Positions 11,866-23,978 of a stretch of 64,000 bases of DNA are shown piece after piece. Both the position numbers and the translations under genes were made by a program. Origin of the DNA: Linepithema humile (Eukaryota; Arthropoda; Insecta; Hymenoptera; Formicidae); contig NC_090131.1 of the NCBI RefSeq assembly GCF_040581485.1, forward strand, positions 22,828,532 to 22,892,531. The letters run 5' to 3'. The notes under the pieces were generated by a model that saw only the letters and a program-made list of their open reading frames with translations, was not told the origin of the DNA and did no database searches. The first letter of the stretch is position 1, and the number at the start of each line of letters is the position of its first letter.

Positions 11866-14800
11866 ATATTTGCGGAGAAAACGTACGGAATTTTGTAACT
11901 GCATTTGCGATTGAATCAATATCGCTATCAATTTTCACGAAGCGTGCTTGTAATAACTATCTGTATTTTCGTACGAATCGGTTTATACGTTTTGACGGCA
12001 ACAATCGTAGATTACACATATATACCAAAATATAACTGGAGTAATTACCTTCAAGCTAAAATAACATCGCTTCGTCTATCATACTCGCGATGAAAAATGG
12101 CGCTGCAACACGCACGCAGCACGATGTGGTATCACGGGATACGCGAATTCCAAAATCACACCGATATATATAAGCTTTAAATTGCGATAAATCCTCCATA
12201 GGAAGCTTTATACGCTGTATGATCATTTAAAAATCGGCTTATATTCCATTCATGATTTCTATCATCTCCTTTGTATATTTCACGAATATGTCTGTATGAT
12301 TACCGTTAATAACGGCCATTTTGCCATTTATTAAATTTTCTATAAATATATGTCTTGTATTTCTGCAAAAATCAACGAAAGAGCATTTATTATGAATTTT
12401 ATATATATTACTAATTAGATCTCGCGATAAATTATCATCGATATGTGGATTTCAAACGCTAAACAAAAAATTAAACTGGTTTATCACAATTAATTAAATT
12501 GTGCAATCATTTGTTAATATCAATCAATTTGGAAATATTGGAAACACTGAGAATTTTATATCTCGTATTCTCTTACGCCATTTCCACGGCATACCGTTTC
12601 GTTTTTATTGCTTTTCTATATCTATGAAATTGCCCTTGTTTAAACGTAAAGCACGGCAACGTGATCGCTGAAGGTTTAAACAGGATTGCAGATAGATTTT
12701 CGGGAGTTTTTTTTTTAAACGTTTATGAATATATATTACAACGGGATACAGTACGCTATAGTCACACGTGTCGCTTCCACGATAAGGGTGCCGAGCCTCT
12801 ACGATTTTGCATAATTCTGTTAAGCAAATGACCAGAATAATAACTCGCCGCAAGGCATATGTGACATTCATGCTGGTGCTACGAGCGAGTGTTGAACGAA
12901 ATTTAGTTTCGTAGTTTACATGGTGATAGTGGAATATTTATACGAGTGCGCCGGATGAACGTACATACTAGCCTTTAACTTTCCACGATGTGGTGTCCCA
13001 CAATAAAACTCCTTCCGACAGATTGATTATAACTTTTATCAACTTCCAACGCGCTTCACAATAACGTTTTCTTATAGTTGTACATATGTGAATTCTCTTA
13101 CAATTGTCACATTGTGAAAAATAAATATGGGATATTCTGAGAATAAATGAAATTGTTCGTTATTGACAGCAGAAATAATAAAACGACTCTTCGAACTGGA
13201 AAGAAATCAACTAACTCTGTGAACTGTTTCGAACATTTCGATTTATCGGTTCGGACGTTGGTCGTAAGTAGCGTTCCTGTTAAATTTATGTATCGAGTTG
13301 TTTCGAAAAAAACGTAATAGCTATATTTGTCAATGAACGATCAAAGATCTGTAATTCATTGTTATAAAGTAAATATATTAACAACGATTCGTTCACAATA
13401 TTAGAAGAGAAACGTTTTTGATTTATTTACTAATCTGGAACGTTATATAAAAAAATGTAAATCTTGAAAATTAGTTTAAGCTCATGAGAGGAGCATTAAA
13501 ACGAACTTAAAACTGTTGCTCAATATGGAGATTCGATTCGAACGGTGCGTCCTCCACTTACGAAATTAAACTTCGTTCCCAGACTTTCCAGCAATGCCCA
13601 GCTCAATAACGCGCTTTTGCCACTCACCGCGACTGTGCTCCTTTCAAAGGGCTCTTTGAAGCGCTCGCACTTTAACGAGCATGAGGTCTGTCATCCTGCA
13701 AAATCGAGCCGATACCCATCATTCATCCTACCGTAATCCGTCTCCGCGAGTTCCAGAAGTTCCGCCGAGCCCTTTCCTTCCCCCCGCGCAACGGCTCCTG
13801 CATCCCTAACTTACGGGCTCGTTTAAGTGCGCAATGATTCGGAGTCTGGTTATGCAACCGGTTCTGAAACTACGTTGGCATCCCGCGCGTCTCTGTTCAA
13901 AACGAGAAAGATATCGTTCCCCATTTCGAGTCCCGATAATCCCTCGGCGATTATCCCCTTTGAAGTGATACCAGCGAGCGCTCGTAGTTTAACGAGTAGA
14001 AATCGAAATCGCTCGTCTATACGCGGCGCGCAATACTCGCAATTTACCTCACCACTAAACTTTCACGGAAACGGCCGATTTGAAAATTTCAAGTTAATTG
14101 ACTACGCGTTTTGTTGGAAGAATGACTTTCAATATTACTGTAAATTAATCACTAGAATTAATGGCACGCTAATATTACATAAAGTCCACTTGATCATTAA
14201 ATATCAAGCTTTATTAAATATTATTTATCTTATTTACATATATATAATTATTTAAACTTATATATTATTTTAATATATATAATATTTTGGTTTCTGACAT
14301 AAAAAATAGTATAAAGATAAAATAATATATAAAATGTGTACTATTGCTAAGATAAAGTTAAATTTTTATATTAAATATTTAATTTAATATTGCATATCAG
14401 CAAATGATTCTTTAATTATTTTTTATGCAACTATAAAATAAACAAATTTTGAAAGATAAATTATTAGAATATATAATTAGCTGGGACTTGATTTACGGAA
14501 GATATAGATCAATTTTATTGGAATTAAAAAAACATTATTTATAATGTTTTCGTCACTTTCTGTAGATTGTTTGTAATTTTAATTTTTTCTCTTATTTTGT
14601 TTTTATTTATTGTAGCGTAAACTCTTCTTGATTTGAAAAATTAATGTTTTATTTAATGAAGCATGCAATTTATATCTTAATGTACGACTTTCTCTTGATT
14701 ACTTCATCAAATAACTGATATCATTCTGAAGATTATCTGCGTGACATTTCGTTTGAATGCACCCAGATTTGTTGCCGGAGACAAAGCTACAAATTGTACA

Positions 14801-15480
14801 ACATAATCAACCTCCTATTAATCCTTGGACCATTTGCCCGTATGAACTAATGACAGACCTAGAATTACCTTTGCGCATGTACCTTGTTCAGTGTTCCTTC
14901 TCCCTAATAAATCAATGGCCGCGATACGCTTTGTCGTTAATTAGAGCATTTGTAATCAAACGTACCTTGCCATGTAAGCACTAATAATCTTCCGTTAGTA
15001 ATTTGCATATCGCGTGTTGTGTAAACATCTGCACAGATATATGTCAGAGTGACTTATCCACAATGAAATATTTAGAGAAATGCTAGAGTGTGGACATAAA
15101 AGAATTATACAGATACGTATATTTTTCAACAGATAAATTTCTAGTAATGGACGACGAAAATGTATCGCGTTGCGCGTTTTAATGGTATACAATTATTTTG
15201 CTATGATATAAGCTGAATAAATTTAGGCAAACAGACCAAAGCTCTCTTAATGACCAATAATTGAGGTTAAATAAGAGCGAACGTGGTTGACGAAATGATT
15301 TATACTGGAATTCTCTCACATTATCATGGCTATTGTTAATTTTAATATCTTAATACGATTAAACTTTAGTAATTGGTGAGCTCGAGACAATTTGATTTTG
15401 GATTTACTCTACTAAATATTTTATAGCAAAGGGCAATGGTAATCTCATAAGCGAAAGCGCAACGTCGTGTTCTTCGAGCA
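11866..15480. other. Region downstream of the candidate gene, no further gene supported
   Basis: Frames at 12605-12871 (-), 13827-14255 (+) and 14757-14984 (+) are not recognisable. The last starts with a true ATG and gives 75 aa of ordinary composition. Positions 13540-14050 are CpG-rich; 14050-14740 is strongly AT-rich. A short AT hairpin lies at 12484-12502. Confidence 0.5.
11943..12093 (+). CDS. Possible alternative third exon encoding a membrane helix
   Basis: An open frame ending at TGA 12093 encodes about 27 consecutive mostly hydrophobic residues (VLVITICIFVRIGLYVLTAT and on), followed by a polar tail containing YIPKYNW. If exon 2 ended at 11831 (weak donor AC|GTCAGG) and resumed at 11943 after CACGAAG, the frame would be kept and the product would be 229 aa. 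The helix would follow the basic cluster of exon 2, and a presequence plus one membrane span would suit an inner-membrane protein. The donor has C at +3, which is unfavourable, and a pyrimidine tract is only partly present. The segment could also be chance or a remnant left by a frameshift. Confidence 0.2.
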
Positions 15481-16270
15481 CCGTCATTCCCCGTGAGAAT
15501 TCGAACTCCTTTCACGAAATGCGTGCCCGCGCGAGCAGAGTTGCTTCCTGGCTGTTCGCACTTTAATGAGACAACCACCATCGCATTCATTGTCAGCACA
15601 GTCTACGCAATGTACATATATGCGTCAGTGCTTGGCCTACATGTCGAGGTCGGGACGCTCATTATTACGGTCCTTTATGTCGCGTTGTTACCGCTGCGCC
15701 GTAGTCTCTCTATATCATTTCGCTAAGTATAATGTACATATTTCCGCATAGCACTTAATTTGTTCCGTTAAAAACGGAGATACATACGTAGACGATTGCG
15801 CGTGCATAAAACAGCTCCGAGCAATTTTCCGAGCGTGACTAAATTAAATTGACCGTTCGTTTTTCGGGTCAGTCGGGATATCGTCGAATCGTCCTTTTCG
15901 GTACGATGAAATTACCGTCCGCTCTATTAAGCGTCTATTTACGGGAGAAACGCTTTCACATAACTTCGACGGTATTGGCCAAAAGTCTTCTTCGGTCTAT
16001 GGTAGATTACCGGAGCGGCGAACGGAGCGAGGCGCGATAACTAGCTGTAGTAATGAAAAGCGGGGGAATATATTATCGCCGCGGCGCACATCTTCCTTAT
16101 TTGAGAAGACGACGTTTCCGTGGGGGACGGGCAAGAGCGGGAACGGCGTCGCGTCGCTATTAGACCGCGAACCGAACGATAATTCATTTTATAATTAATA
16201 CCTCGGCAGAACTTAATTAAGAGGCACTCGAGGTGTTTAGAGCCGCGCAACGTGGATTTTTACGATATGA
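15481..16270. other. CpG-rich island with chance frames
   Basis: Overlapping short frames run on both strands, with no protein family seen. It could be regulatory DNA. Confidence 0.4.
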
Positions 16271-18520
16271 AGTTTGTCGCGTCGGAGTTGCGGAATTGCT
16301 GTTTGCCTCTGGATTATTCGTAATTGTTTTATCACCAAAAAATTTATATCGCTTAGGATTTTATCAATAAATTAATGTCAAAATTAATTAAAAATTAAAA
16401 TTATTCCGAATAACAGAAAAATGTGAGAAATATGTGTGAAACAAGTATGCAGAGTCACTGCGGAACTTTTGCAACGTGATAATCGCAAAAATGTAAAAAA
16501 TTGTGATATTAAAAATTATTACAAATTTGAAACGGTAGGAGAATTCAGTAGAAAAAAAAACATGTTGAGTGATAGAAATAGATTGCGTTAAACTATTTAA
16601 TGCTGCAATGTATGTATTTGATGTCGTTATTAGAGCATCGATATTTGGTAGACATTACTCTGCTTCCTCTCTCGACGTAGATAGCAACCGTCGATTTGAA
16701 TTATCGCGAATATTACAACTGTCCCTTGTTACGATTGACCCTAAGCTCTTCCGCGCTCTCAGACATCTGTAACGAAAATGCAGAGAACTGCAAAGCGTTA
16801 ATGCACAAAACGCTTACGTTTCTACGAGCAACACGTTCGTACGGACATGCATGCGCTGTCAAAATACCGAGCATATGCAAAGCGTCGCAAAGCGAGAATG
16901 CGCATGGAGATGCTGCGAGACTGAATCTCACGAACAAACGGAAATGTAACCTTTAACACATGAGATAACAGACGTGAGCGGCTACTCACGTAACTAAGCA
17001 ATACGAAATTTTCAATGAAAACTATATATAAATGCAGGGAGAAGGAATTGGGGATCGTTAAATTCTCCAAATATTATATTAATAATCTTTGGTGTGTAAT
17101 GACAAAATTACGCAGGATTGCACTGGATTCCCTTCCCAAATTGCATCAGTGGTATAAATGGCGCGCGATATCTTATTCATGGCCGCGATCAGGGAAATTG
17201 GAGATACCGATCGCGAGTTGCGCTAGGCATGACAACCAGTTGACGTATCGCAAGACGGGATGTATGAAAATTCAATTCGCGAGAAACGGGGAAGGGATAT
17301 GCTTGCTGCATCGGCTCGCTGCTGCAGCTTCGACGTGTACATACGTAAGCGCGCGCGTGCGAAACTACGTAAATATATACGACGCCTGCTGTACGTGCGA
17401 TATCGGGACGTGTGCGATACTGCCTTTCCCCGTGATCTTGTATCACGTAGCTTCGCCAGATTTTCCTATGGAACATACTTTCGTTGCGCGAGTGTGAGTA
17501 CCCAGTCGCTTACATATAGAATTTCTGCGTTGGTGGTTGACAGGCTATCAGAGGGTTCATCATTGCCGCTATCAGTTTTCCATCATTATCTGCGACGATA
17601 TATAAAATGACGTAAATAGACCTTGCTCGGATAGACTGTTGATAGTTTGACGTATCTCCAAATAACTTTTTTTCGAAATCTATAATGATATGCAGAAGAC
17701 AGTTGATGACACTTTTATTATTAACGATTTAATTTCGAGTAAACGTACTTGACAATTTTGAAATGGATGTGACTTTAATTCTATCATTTGTATTTGTCAA
17801 ATACTGAAGTTGATCAAAATTCATTTTTATTATAGAGTACATAGAGTAAAATGATAATAATGTGCATACAAACAGCGGTGTATGCAAACACACACACGCG
17901 CGCACGCACGCACACACACACACACACGCGCGCGCACGCGCGCGCGCGCACACACACATTTCACTAATTACGAAACTCCGCTTGACTGCCGTGTACGTAC
18001 TTCCCAAACTAAACCTAATTATTTACAAGCCGGGAAACAGTGCTCGTTTCCTATATCCTATTCGTGGTCCACGTTGTTTCTTCCTCCCGCCGTTATTGGG
18101 ACCAAGCAGAATTCGAGTTATTGCAAAGTGCGGAATAGTCTGCACTCGACTTTTTCGCAACTGGGAGCCGGCCCCCAGCTGCATCGGCCAAATTGAGTTC
18201 ATCCTTTTCGAGGGTGTACCGCAAATTGAACAGCGCTCTAATGATTTCCCGTTTTCCCTTTGCGGTGTTTATGGTGTATTTATGGATCGTACGTGCTTTC
18301 CTGCGGTCGCTAGTACGTCCATGCACGCAACGTATATATATCGTCATATAAGCTGCGAGAGGTTTCGATTATTTTCCCATCCATACTCTCGCTCGTAGCA
18401 CTGTATGAAACGGTAAGGTGTTGTCGGCGGTGGTACGGAATAAAGTAGCAGCGGGTGATAAACGAGGTCGATAAACCGCGCGGAGGGACAAGCGTGGAGG
18501 GAAACTCTAAACTTCCGACG
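16271..18520. other. Mixed DNA with long unrecognised frames and a microsatellite
   Basis: A 160-codon frame with a true ATG runs 17015-17497 (+); it is Cys- and Arg-rich, overlaps open frames on the other strand in CpG-rich DNA, and matches no family I know. A 178-codon frame at 17862-18398 begins with GTG and is open because it crosses a dinucleotide repeat. Confidence 0.4.
17887..17958. repeat. (CA)n/(CG)n compound microsatellite
   Basis: About 72 bp of alternating purine-pyrimidine sequence switches between CA and CG units. Long CG/CA alternation of this kind is known to favour left-handed Z-DNA. Confidence 0.95.
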
Positions 18521-20540
18521 ACGAACTTTATTAGTCTTATGGGGCTGAATTATTAATATCGCGGCGTTAAAAGAAAGTTGACTTACTACTCGACCGCATG
18601 AGGGGGTTTAAGAAGTCCGCTAACAATAATTACGAGTAATCCACGAATCCATGAATAAACCACAAGCGAAGCGCTTGATTCATGATGCTGAGTTGCGAGA
18701 TGATAAATCACGTAAGAAAGGTTACTTTTAGAGATTAAATATTAGACATTGATTTTTCGCGCGAATATCGTGTTTTATTAAAGACATTAATACCACGTGC
18801 TAATTATTTTCTCAAGTTTTTTACTGCGATTTCATTTGATCATTCGAATCTCTAATGCGATTAGTTAATTGCTTATATAAAGAGGGAGTGCTGAATAGAT
18901 TATTTATTTATTTAAAAAGTGAATATTTCAACCACATTAGCTTATATACTATAAATAAACAAAAATTTTTATTTAATCAAACGCATTAACAGTTGTATAA
19001 TAAAAATCGACTTTCTATAATAATACGAGATTACCTGCAAACCAGAACGAAAATTTATTAAAACAAAATATCACTACTACCATAGTTGCTGACACAAAAT
19101 TACATATAAAAATACATTCAAAACTAAAAAATATTTTTCTTTGGAACGTAGTTGCGCGATCCAGTGACGCACGCATGAAAAAGAATACATTGGATTATTT
19201 TTACAAAAATGACGCAACGAAATATATATTCTAGATCGCGAGTTCTGTGTGTACTGTTTTGAGTACGAGCGAGTATATAAGTATGTTTTTTCTCGCAACG
19301 TCTTTTCGTTACACCAGAAGGAAGTCTGAAAGCAGCTATTCTTGGCGTTTTTGTGGTACGCTCCTGTTCAACATCACATTGTTTGCATCCATTTGAGAGC
19401 AGTAATTACACTGTATTGTATTACATAATTACATAATTAAATCTGTAATTAATAAAATAGGAAGCGCACTCCTGACTCACAATTTACGGATGTAGCACAG
19501 TTGCGCACGGGCAGGCAATACCGTTTGTCAGTAGCATCAAAAGATGAACGCAGTATCAACTCTAAAATGGTTGCAGATAACGGTGCTGAACGGGAGTCGG
19601 TAAGCATCTCGCGGAAAACGCCGAGGTGGCTTGTCTCAGACTTCTCTCTTTGGTTATACACATACGATGATCCTCCCCCATATGGCATGGTTTATGGCAG
19701 TAAACTGCTTCTAAGTTGCAACACGTAAGCCGATCCCGCCTTCGAGATGCAGCATGTATATGTGGCGTGCGCGATCGCGCATGTATGTATATATCGTCAT
19801 GTCTGTGGTGCCTTCGAACGTGACTCGTTACCCGCAAAAGGGATTGACGATGAATGGAAGGAAGTGACACGTCGAGTAGGATTGGGAGAAGCTTAAACGG
19901 GGAGGAGCGATGAAGAGAGAGAGCTTCTCTTGGATATTTTGCTACTACATTTTTCAAGCGCGTCTCGGTTGAGTACACATATGTGTGTATTTCTATTCGC
20001 GTTGCACACACAGCATTGCAGGTTGCAGCTGAATTACATACTGTAGATCGCACGTCTCTTTTGAAGCTGATTTGTAAATATTATTTATAAATATCTATAC
20101 ATTTTCTCTATCTTTTTGTTTGACGAATTATAATTTAATTTTTTTTTAATTTTTGCATACAAAATGAATTTTTTTGAATAAATTTATTCAAGAAATATAT
20201 CATTAAAATTTGATAAACCGTATTCGTCTCAATTTGCGTGTATTAACATGTTTGATTGTTGATATTATAAGTACAATGCATAAGCTAGAGAATATATAAC
20301 TTTTTTTTTTATTGTGAAATTTTTTAAAACGCTTGGCATCTAACAATTTAGAAATTCAGTTTTCCCATCGCTGTAGTTCTCCAAATAAATACGCGCCTAC
20401 TATCGCATAAAACACACTAGTGTACACTAAGAGCGCTTTCACAAGACGCATACAACCGAGTATCGAGCCAAATACGTAAATTCCTTCTTAAATGGCTTAT
20501 AAGATATCTGCCCACAAATAGGATACACGAAGGGGAATGG
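18521..20540. other. Gene-free DNA
   Basis: AT-rich at 18720-19130 and 20050-20340, with CpG-richer DNA at 19440-20050 that holds unrecognised frames on both strands (up to 163 codons at 19562-20053, -). Poly-T runs occur near 20137 and 20302. Confidence 0.5.
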
Positions 20541-21300
20541 GAATGCCACCACGTTCCTCTGCCAACTCTCTCTTTCTCTACCCCTTTCTGCAACAGGGGA
20601 CAGGCAAAGCGCGATTATCCGACCGCGAAATTGTCCTGAACACCACTTCCTGACTCCCTTCCGCTCCCCCTCATTTTACTCGTCTGGCCCGTTCTATTCG
20701 GTTCCTATCACCCATCTACCGGCGACATCAAGCCACCCTTCTGCCACTCGTCGTCCTCTCTTCGCCCGCATCGTTGTTCAACCACGCCGTGAAATATGTA
20801 CAGTCGCGACAGGGAATCGCGGCTAAAAGCAGCGCGAGCCGGGATACACGAGGAGGGTCGAAAGAGGGTTGTTGCGACCGAGAGAGCGAGTCGTTGCAGA
20901 GGAATGGCGAATGCCTCCGCGGACCGGTACAAAGCATTGCAAACAATGCCCGAGGATTTAGACAGTTGGCGCGATCAAAATGGCCGGGCGTACCGCCGCA
21001 ACCCCCGTTCTCGTTTCGCTTTCTGCGTATGTATGCAACACGCTTTTGGTTTTATGGGCGCGAGTGGCCGGAAAAGCGATCTTCTGAAAACAAAAAAAAG
21101 TTGAATAAAATGAAACGCGCGCGGTAACACGCTGGAAGAAAAATTGTTCACGTGGCCAACGAGCGGGAAGGGTCAGGACAAGGGCGGCGACCGTCACACA
21201 GTCGCAGCTGCGTCACGCCGATGCGATAGGTCGCCGTCCATTTCTATGTTTTCCCAGGACCTCTGTGTCGCTTACCACCACATGTGGCGTGTCTGCTTGC
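20541..21300. other. GC- and CpG-rich island
   Basis: Pyrimidine-rich on the + strand at 20560-20770, then purine-rich at 20800-20910. Frames up to 117 codons overlap on both strands, with low-complexity Arg/Ser-rich products. It is more like promoter or enhancer DNA than coding sequence. Confidence 0.35.
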
Positions 21301-23220
21301 GGCTATAAGGTTTGACAAGATTGTAGTGATGACTTTTGATCACTTGCGCTCTAAGCGCAAAAGTTCCATCCCGAAACGTTTAGCGAACGGCACTGCTACA
21401 TTTTGTTAGCGTAATATTCATTCCGTAATCACGGCCGTATTAAATATAAAAATATCTGTTATATTACTTGAGAAAATGCACAGCTGCTTTTCGTATTGAA
21501 TGCGCACAGTAAAAATCATGTTTCTGAATTTCGTGTACGCAAAATGCAAAACTTACACAGAAATTCTATTTAAAACATGTTAAGATTATAAAAATTCTAC
21601 ATCACGGAAAGCGAAATAATGTTGATAAATAGTTTGTACATTTTCTTAATTATTTGGTTAAATTTTGACATATCTTGTGTTTAATCAATTTAAAGTATGA
21701 AATTTTTTACTAAATCTCGGGAAATCAGACCGCTGTTTTTAATTGGATTAGCTATTATGCAAATTAATTTTGTCCCACGAGACGTAAATCAACGTGATGA
21801 GAGCGTGTGCCAGAGGCAAGAGAAAAGATGACTAGTAACTTTTCATCTTATCATGGCCTAGAAATTCTCATTGCGGTTTGTCAGAAAAAACGCGGTGTGA
21901 AAGCTCTTCACACTTCGTAGTACTTATCGCGCGTAAATTACTCGGTGTTGGCATCGAATCGCGGACACATTTGTAAAGACTTGGACTTTTGTAAAGTTAC
22001 ACGATGGCGAATTTTAAGGGACTCGTATTAACTTTGTTTTATATATAACGGATAACTAATTTTCTTCCTCAAATAATATGGAAAAAACCTATTTATATCT
22101 TAAATAATTCACGAGAAATTTAATTAACACATTTTCAAAGAATGTAATTATGATAAATGAAGCGTTATTATGCTTAAACAATTGTACAAACTAAAGTTTC
22201 GACCTAACAGAGAAGTTGAAATAGTTTTAGACGAGAGGTAAACCGCTGAGGGCATTGCGATGTACAAGCTTGGGGCAGGTACGTGATTAGTAACTCAGAG
22301 ATCGAAGTTCAATTCTCGGTAGAGCTCGGAAAACTTTTTTATACTGTGAAAAACTTGCTGGATGCTGTATTTAAGAAGAAAACGCCACTAATAAGCGCAA
22401 TAATAAATAAAAAATTAGAGAGAAACGATTGAAATAAATAAAAGCATTGGTCAAATATTGTTTAATTATTGATGTACACAATTTTGATCAGTGATTTTCC
22501 TCTCATTTTTATGTTGCAACGTACAATTTTTTAACAAATGCATTTATGTATCGAATGGATAATAAGTTTATTAATTATTCGATTGAAGTTAGATCTACGC
22601 AAAATTTTTTTACGTTGAAATTTATTAAACTTTCTGCATTGCATTTCTGAATTCAAGCATGCCATTAAGATAGTGACGAGTCTCGAAGTATAGGCAATAA
22701 GTTTCGGAATCATGAACTAGCAAGTTTGACGTGCAAATTTACAGGGTTACTGTAACACGCTTTGCAAAGTTACAACTATAATGAGAAGTTTCCTCGATAT
22801 TGTTTAAGACGGAAAATCTATAACTGAACCTTTGAATCTCGTCTTCTCGTCTTTAGTTTTGAACCACGCTAATTTCTGTTCCATTTTACTTTTGGAACAT
22901 TTTACATTATAAATACATATCTGTCATTTCAAATTTCAACGAAGAAGTCGCACAGGAATTAATTTTCTTTAATAATTAAATAAGAATAAAATAATTGCTT
23001 AAAATTGAATTATATTAAATTAAATCCAGCAATGAATTTTGTATTCTGTATAAAATCTTGGATTCCATTGGAATTTTTGTAAGTACGTTAAAAATTATGT
23101 TAGCAAATAACAAAAGTTATCGAATTCTATTACTTATTATTAGTTTTCTATTTACTTGATTTTTATTTTAAGAGAAAAAGAAGAAAATTTCTGTATGAAA
23201 GGATTAAGAATTTTCGACGA
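21301..23220. other. AT-rich DNA, no gene seen
   Basis: Apart from a short hairpin near 21342-21365 (TTGCGCT/AGCGCAA type) and the tRNA-like fragment at 22255-22340, nothing recognisable is present. Confidence 0.5.
22255..22340 (+). repeat. tRNA-like fragment, possible SINE or tRNA relic
   Basis: AGTTCAATTCT at 22307-22317 resembles the Pol III B box, and a T6 run at 22335-22340 would serve as a Pol III terminator. The presumed T stem keeps only some pairs, and no clean A box or acceptor stem is seen, so it is not a functional tRNA. It could be a decayed tRNA-derived SINE head or chance. Confidence 0.25.
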
Positions 23221-23640
23221 CGACATTGTCTATCATCTCCCTGTCCGATCGATCGATCATCCGCGACGGACGCGACGTTGAGTATCACTCACATCACGAT
23301 TCCCTATTTTATATACGCACCGATATAATACACGCGGTCGCGTGGAACACAGTCAGGACACCCCCGTGTGTTACACGCGCACGTATAATAATGATCGATA
23401 GCGATTAGAGCCGTCTATCAAACGAGTGACCTGGGTGTCGTCGGTGCGAGGGTGCACGAATGCAGGAACAGGGGAATATACACGCGAGCATATCGAATGG
23501 GATGACCCATGTATACTTATACGAACATCGTTCTCCGCATGATTGATGACGAATCCCTCCGAGCCGGATCGACATTTCCACGGATCCACTTGTCGTTATT
23601 ATTAGCGGACGTCTCGGCGACGGATATAGCCGTCTTTAAA
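23221..23640. other. CpG-rich patch
   Basis: Starts with a short GATC tandem near 23248. It has overlapping frames on both strands without recognisable products. Confidence 0.35.
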
Positions 23641-23922
23641 AGTAAACATCAGTGCTCTTTTTATCGATTTATTCTAGTTTTTTTTTCTCTTGTCTCGGGC
23701 TACTTTTTAAATGATTAAATATTTCTAACAATAAGTGATTATATATAGATCTGCAGGTGTATAACAAGCGACATGTGTGTACATGTATATGAAATATATG
23801 CTGATCGTCACGTAAATGTTTAATGCATACACTTATCGGAGCTAGTTTGTCTGCTAGAGACAAACATTGATACAACTGAAAATTTTCAATCTTAGAAACA
23901 ACAAAATATGAAGAAATTATAC

Positions 23923-23924
<2 letters not shown>

Positions 23925-23974
<50 letters not shown>
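23925..23974. repeat. (AT)25 microsatellite
   Basis: Fifty uninterrupted bases of AT. The open frame across it is meaningless. Confidence 0.97.

Positions 23975-23978
<4 letters not shown>

Noticed and set aside
17015..17497. 160-codon + frame with true ATG
   Set aside because: It overlaps an open 95-codon - frame and a 116-codon + frame in CpG-rich DNA, has a biased Cys/Arg-rich product, and matches no known family. Stops are rare in such DNA by composition.
17862..18398. 178-codon + frame
   Set aside because: It starts at GTG and stays open because it crosses the CA/CG microsatellite (His-Thr-Ala-Arg repeats); not a credible protein.
22255..22340. An intact tRNA gene
   Set aside because: A B-box-like sequence and T run are present, but the T stem has mismatches and no A box or acceptor pairing is visible. 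Kept only as a possible relic.
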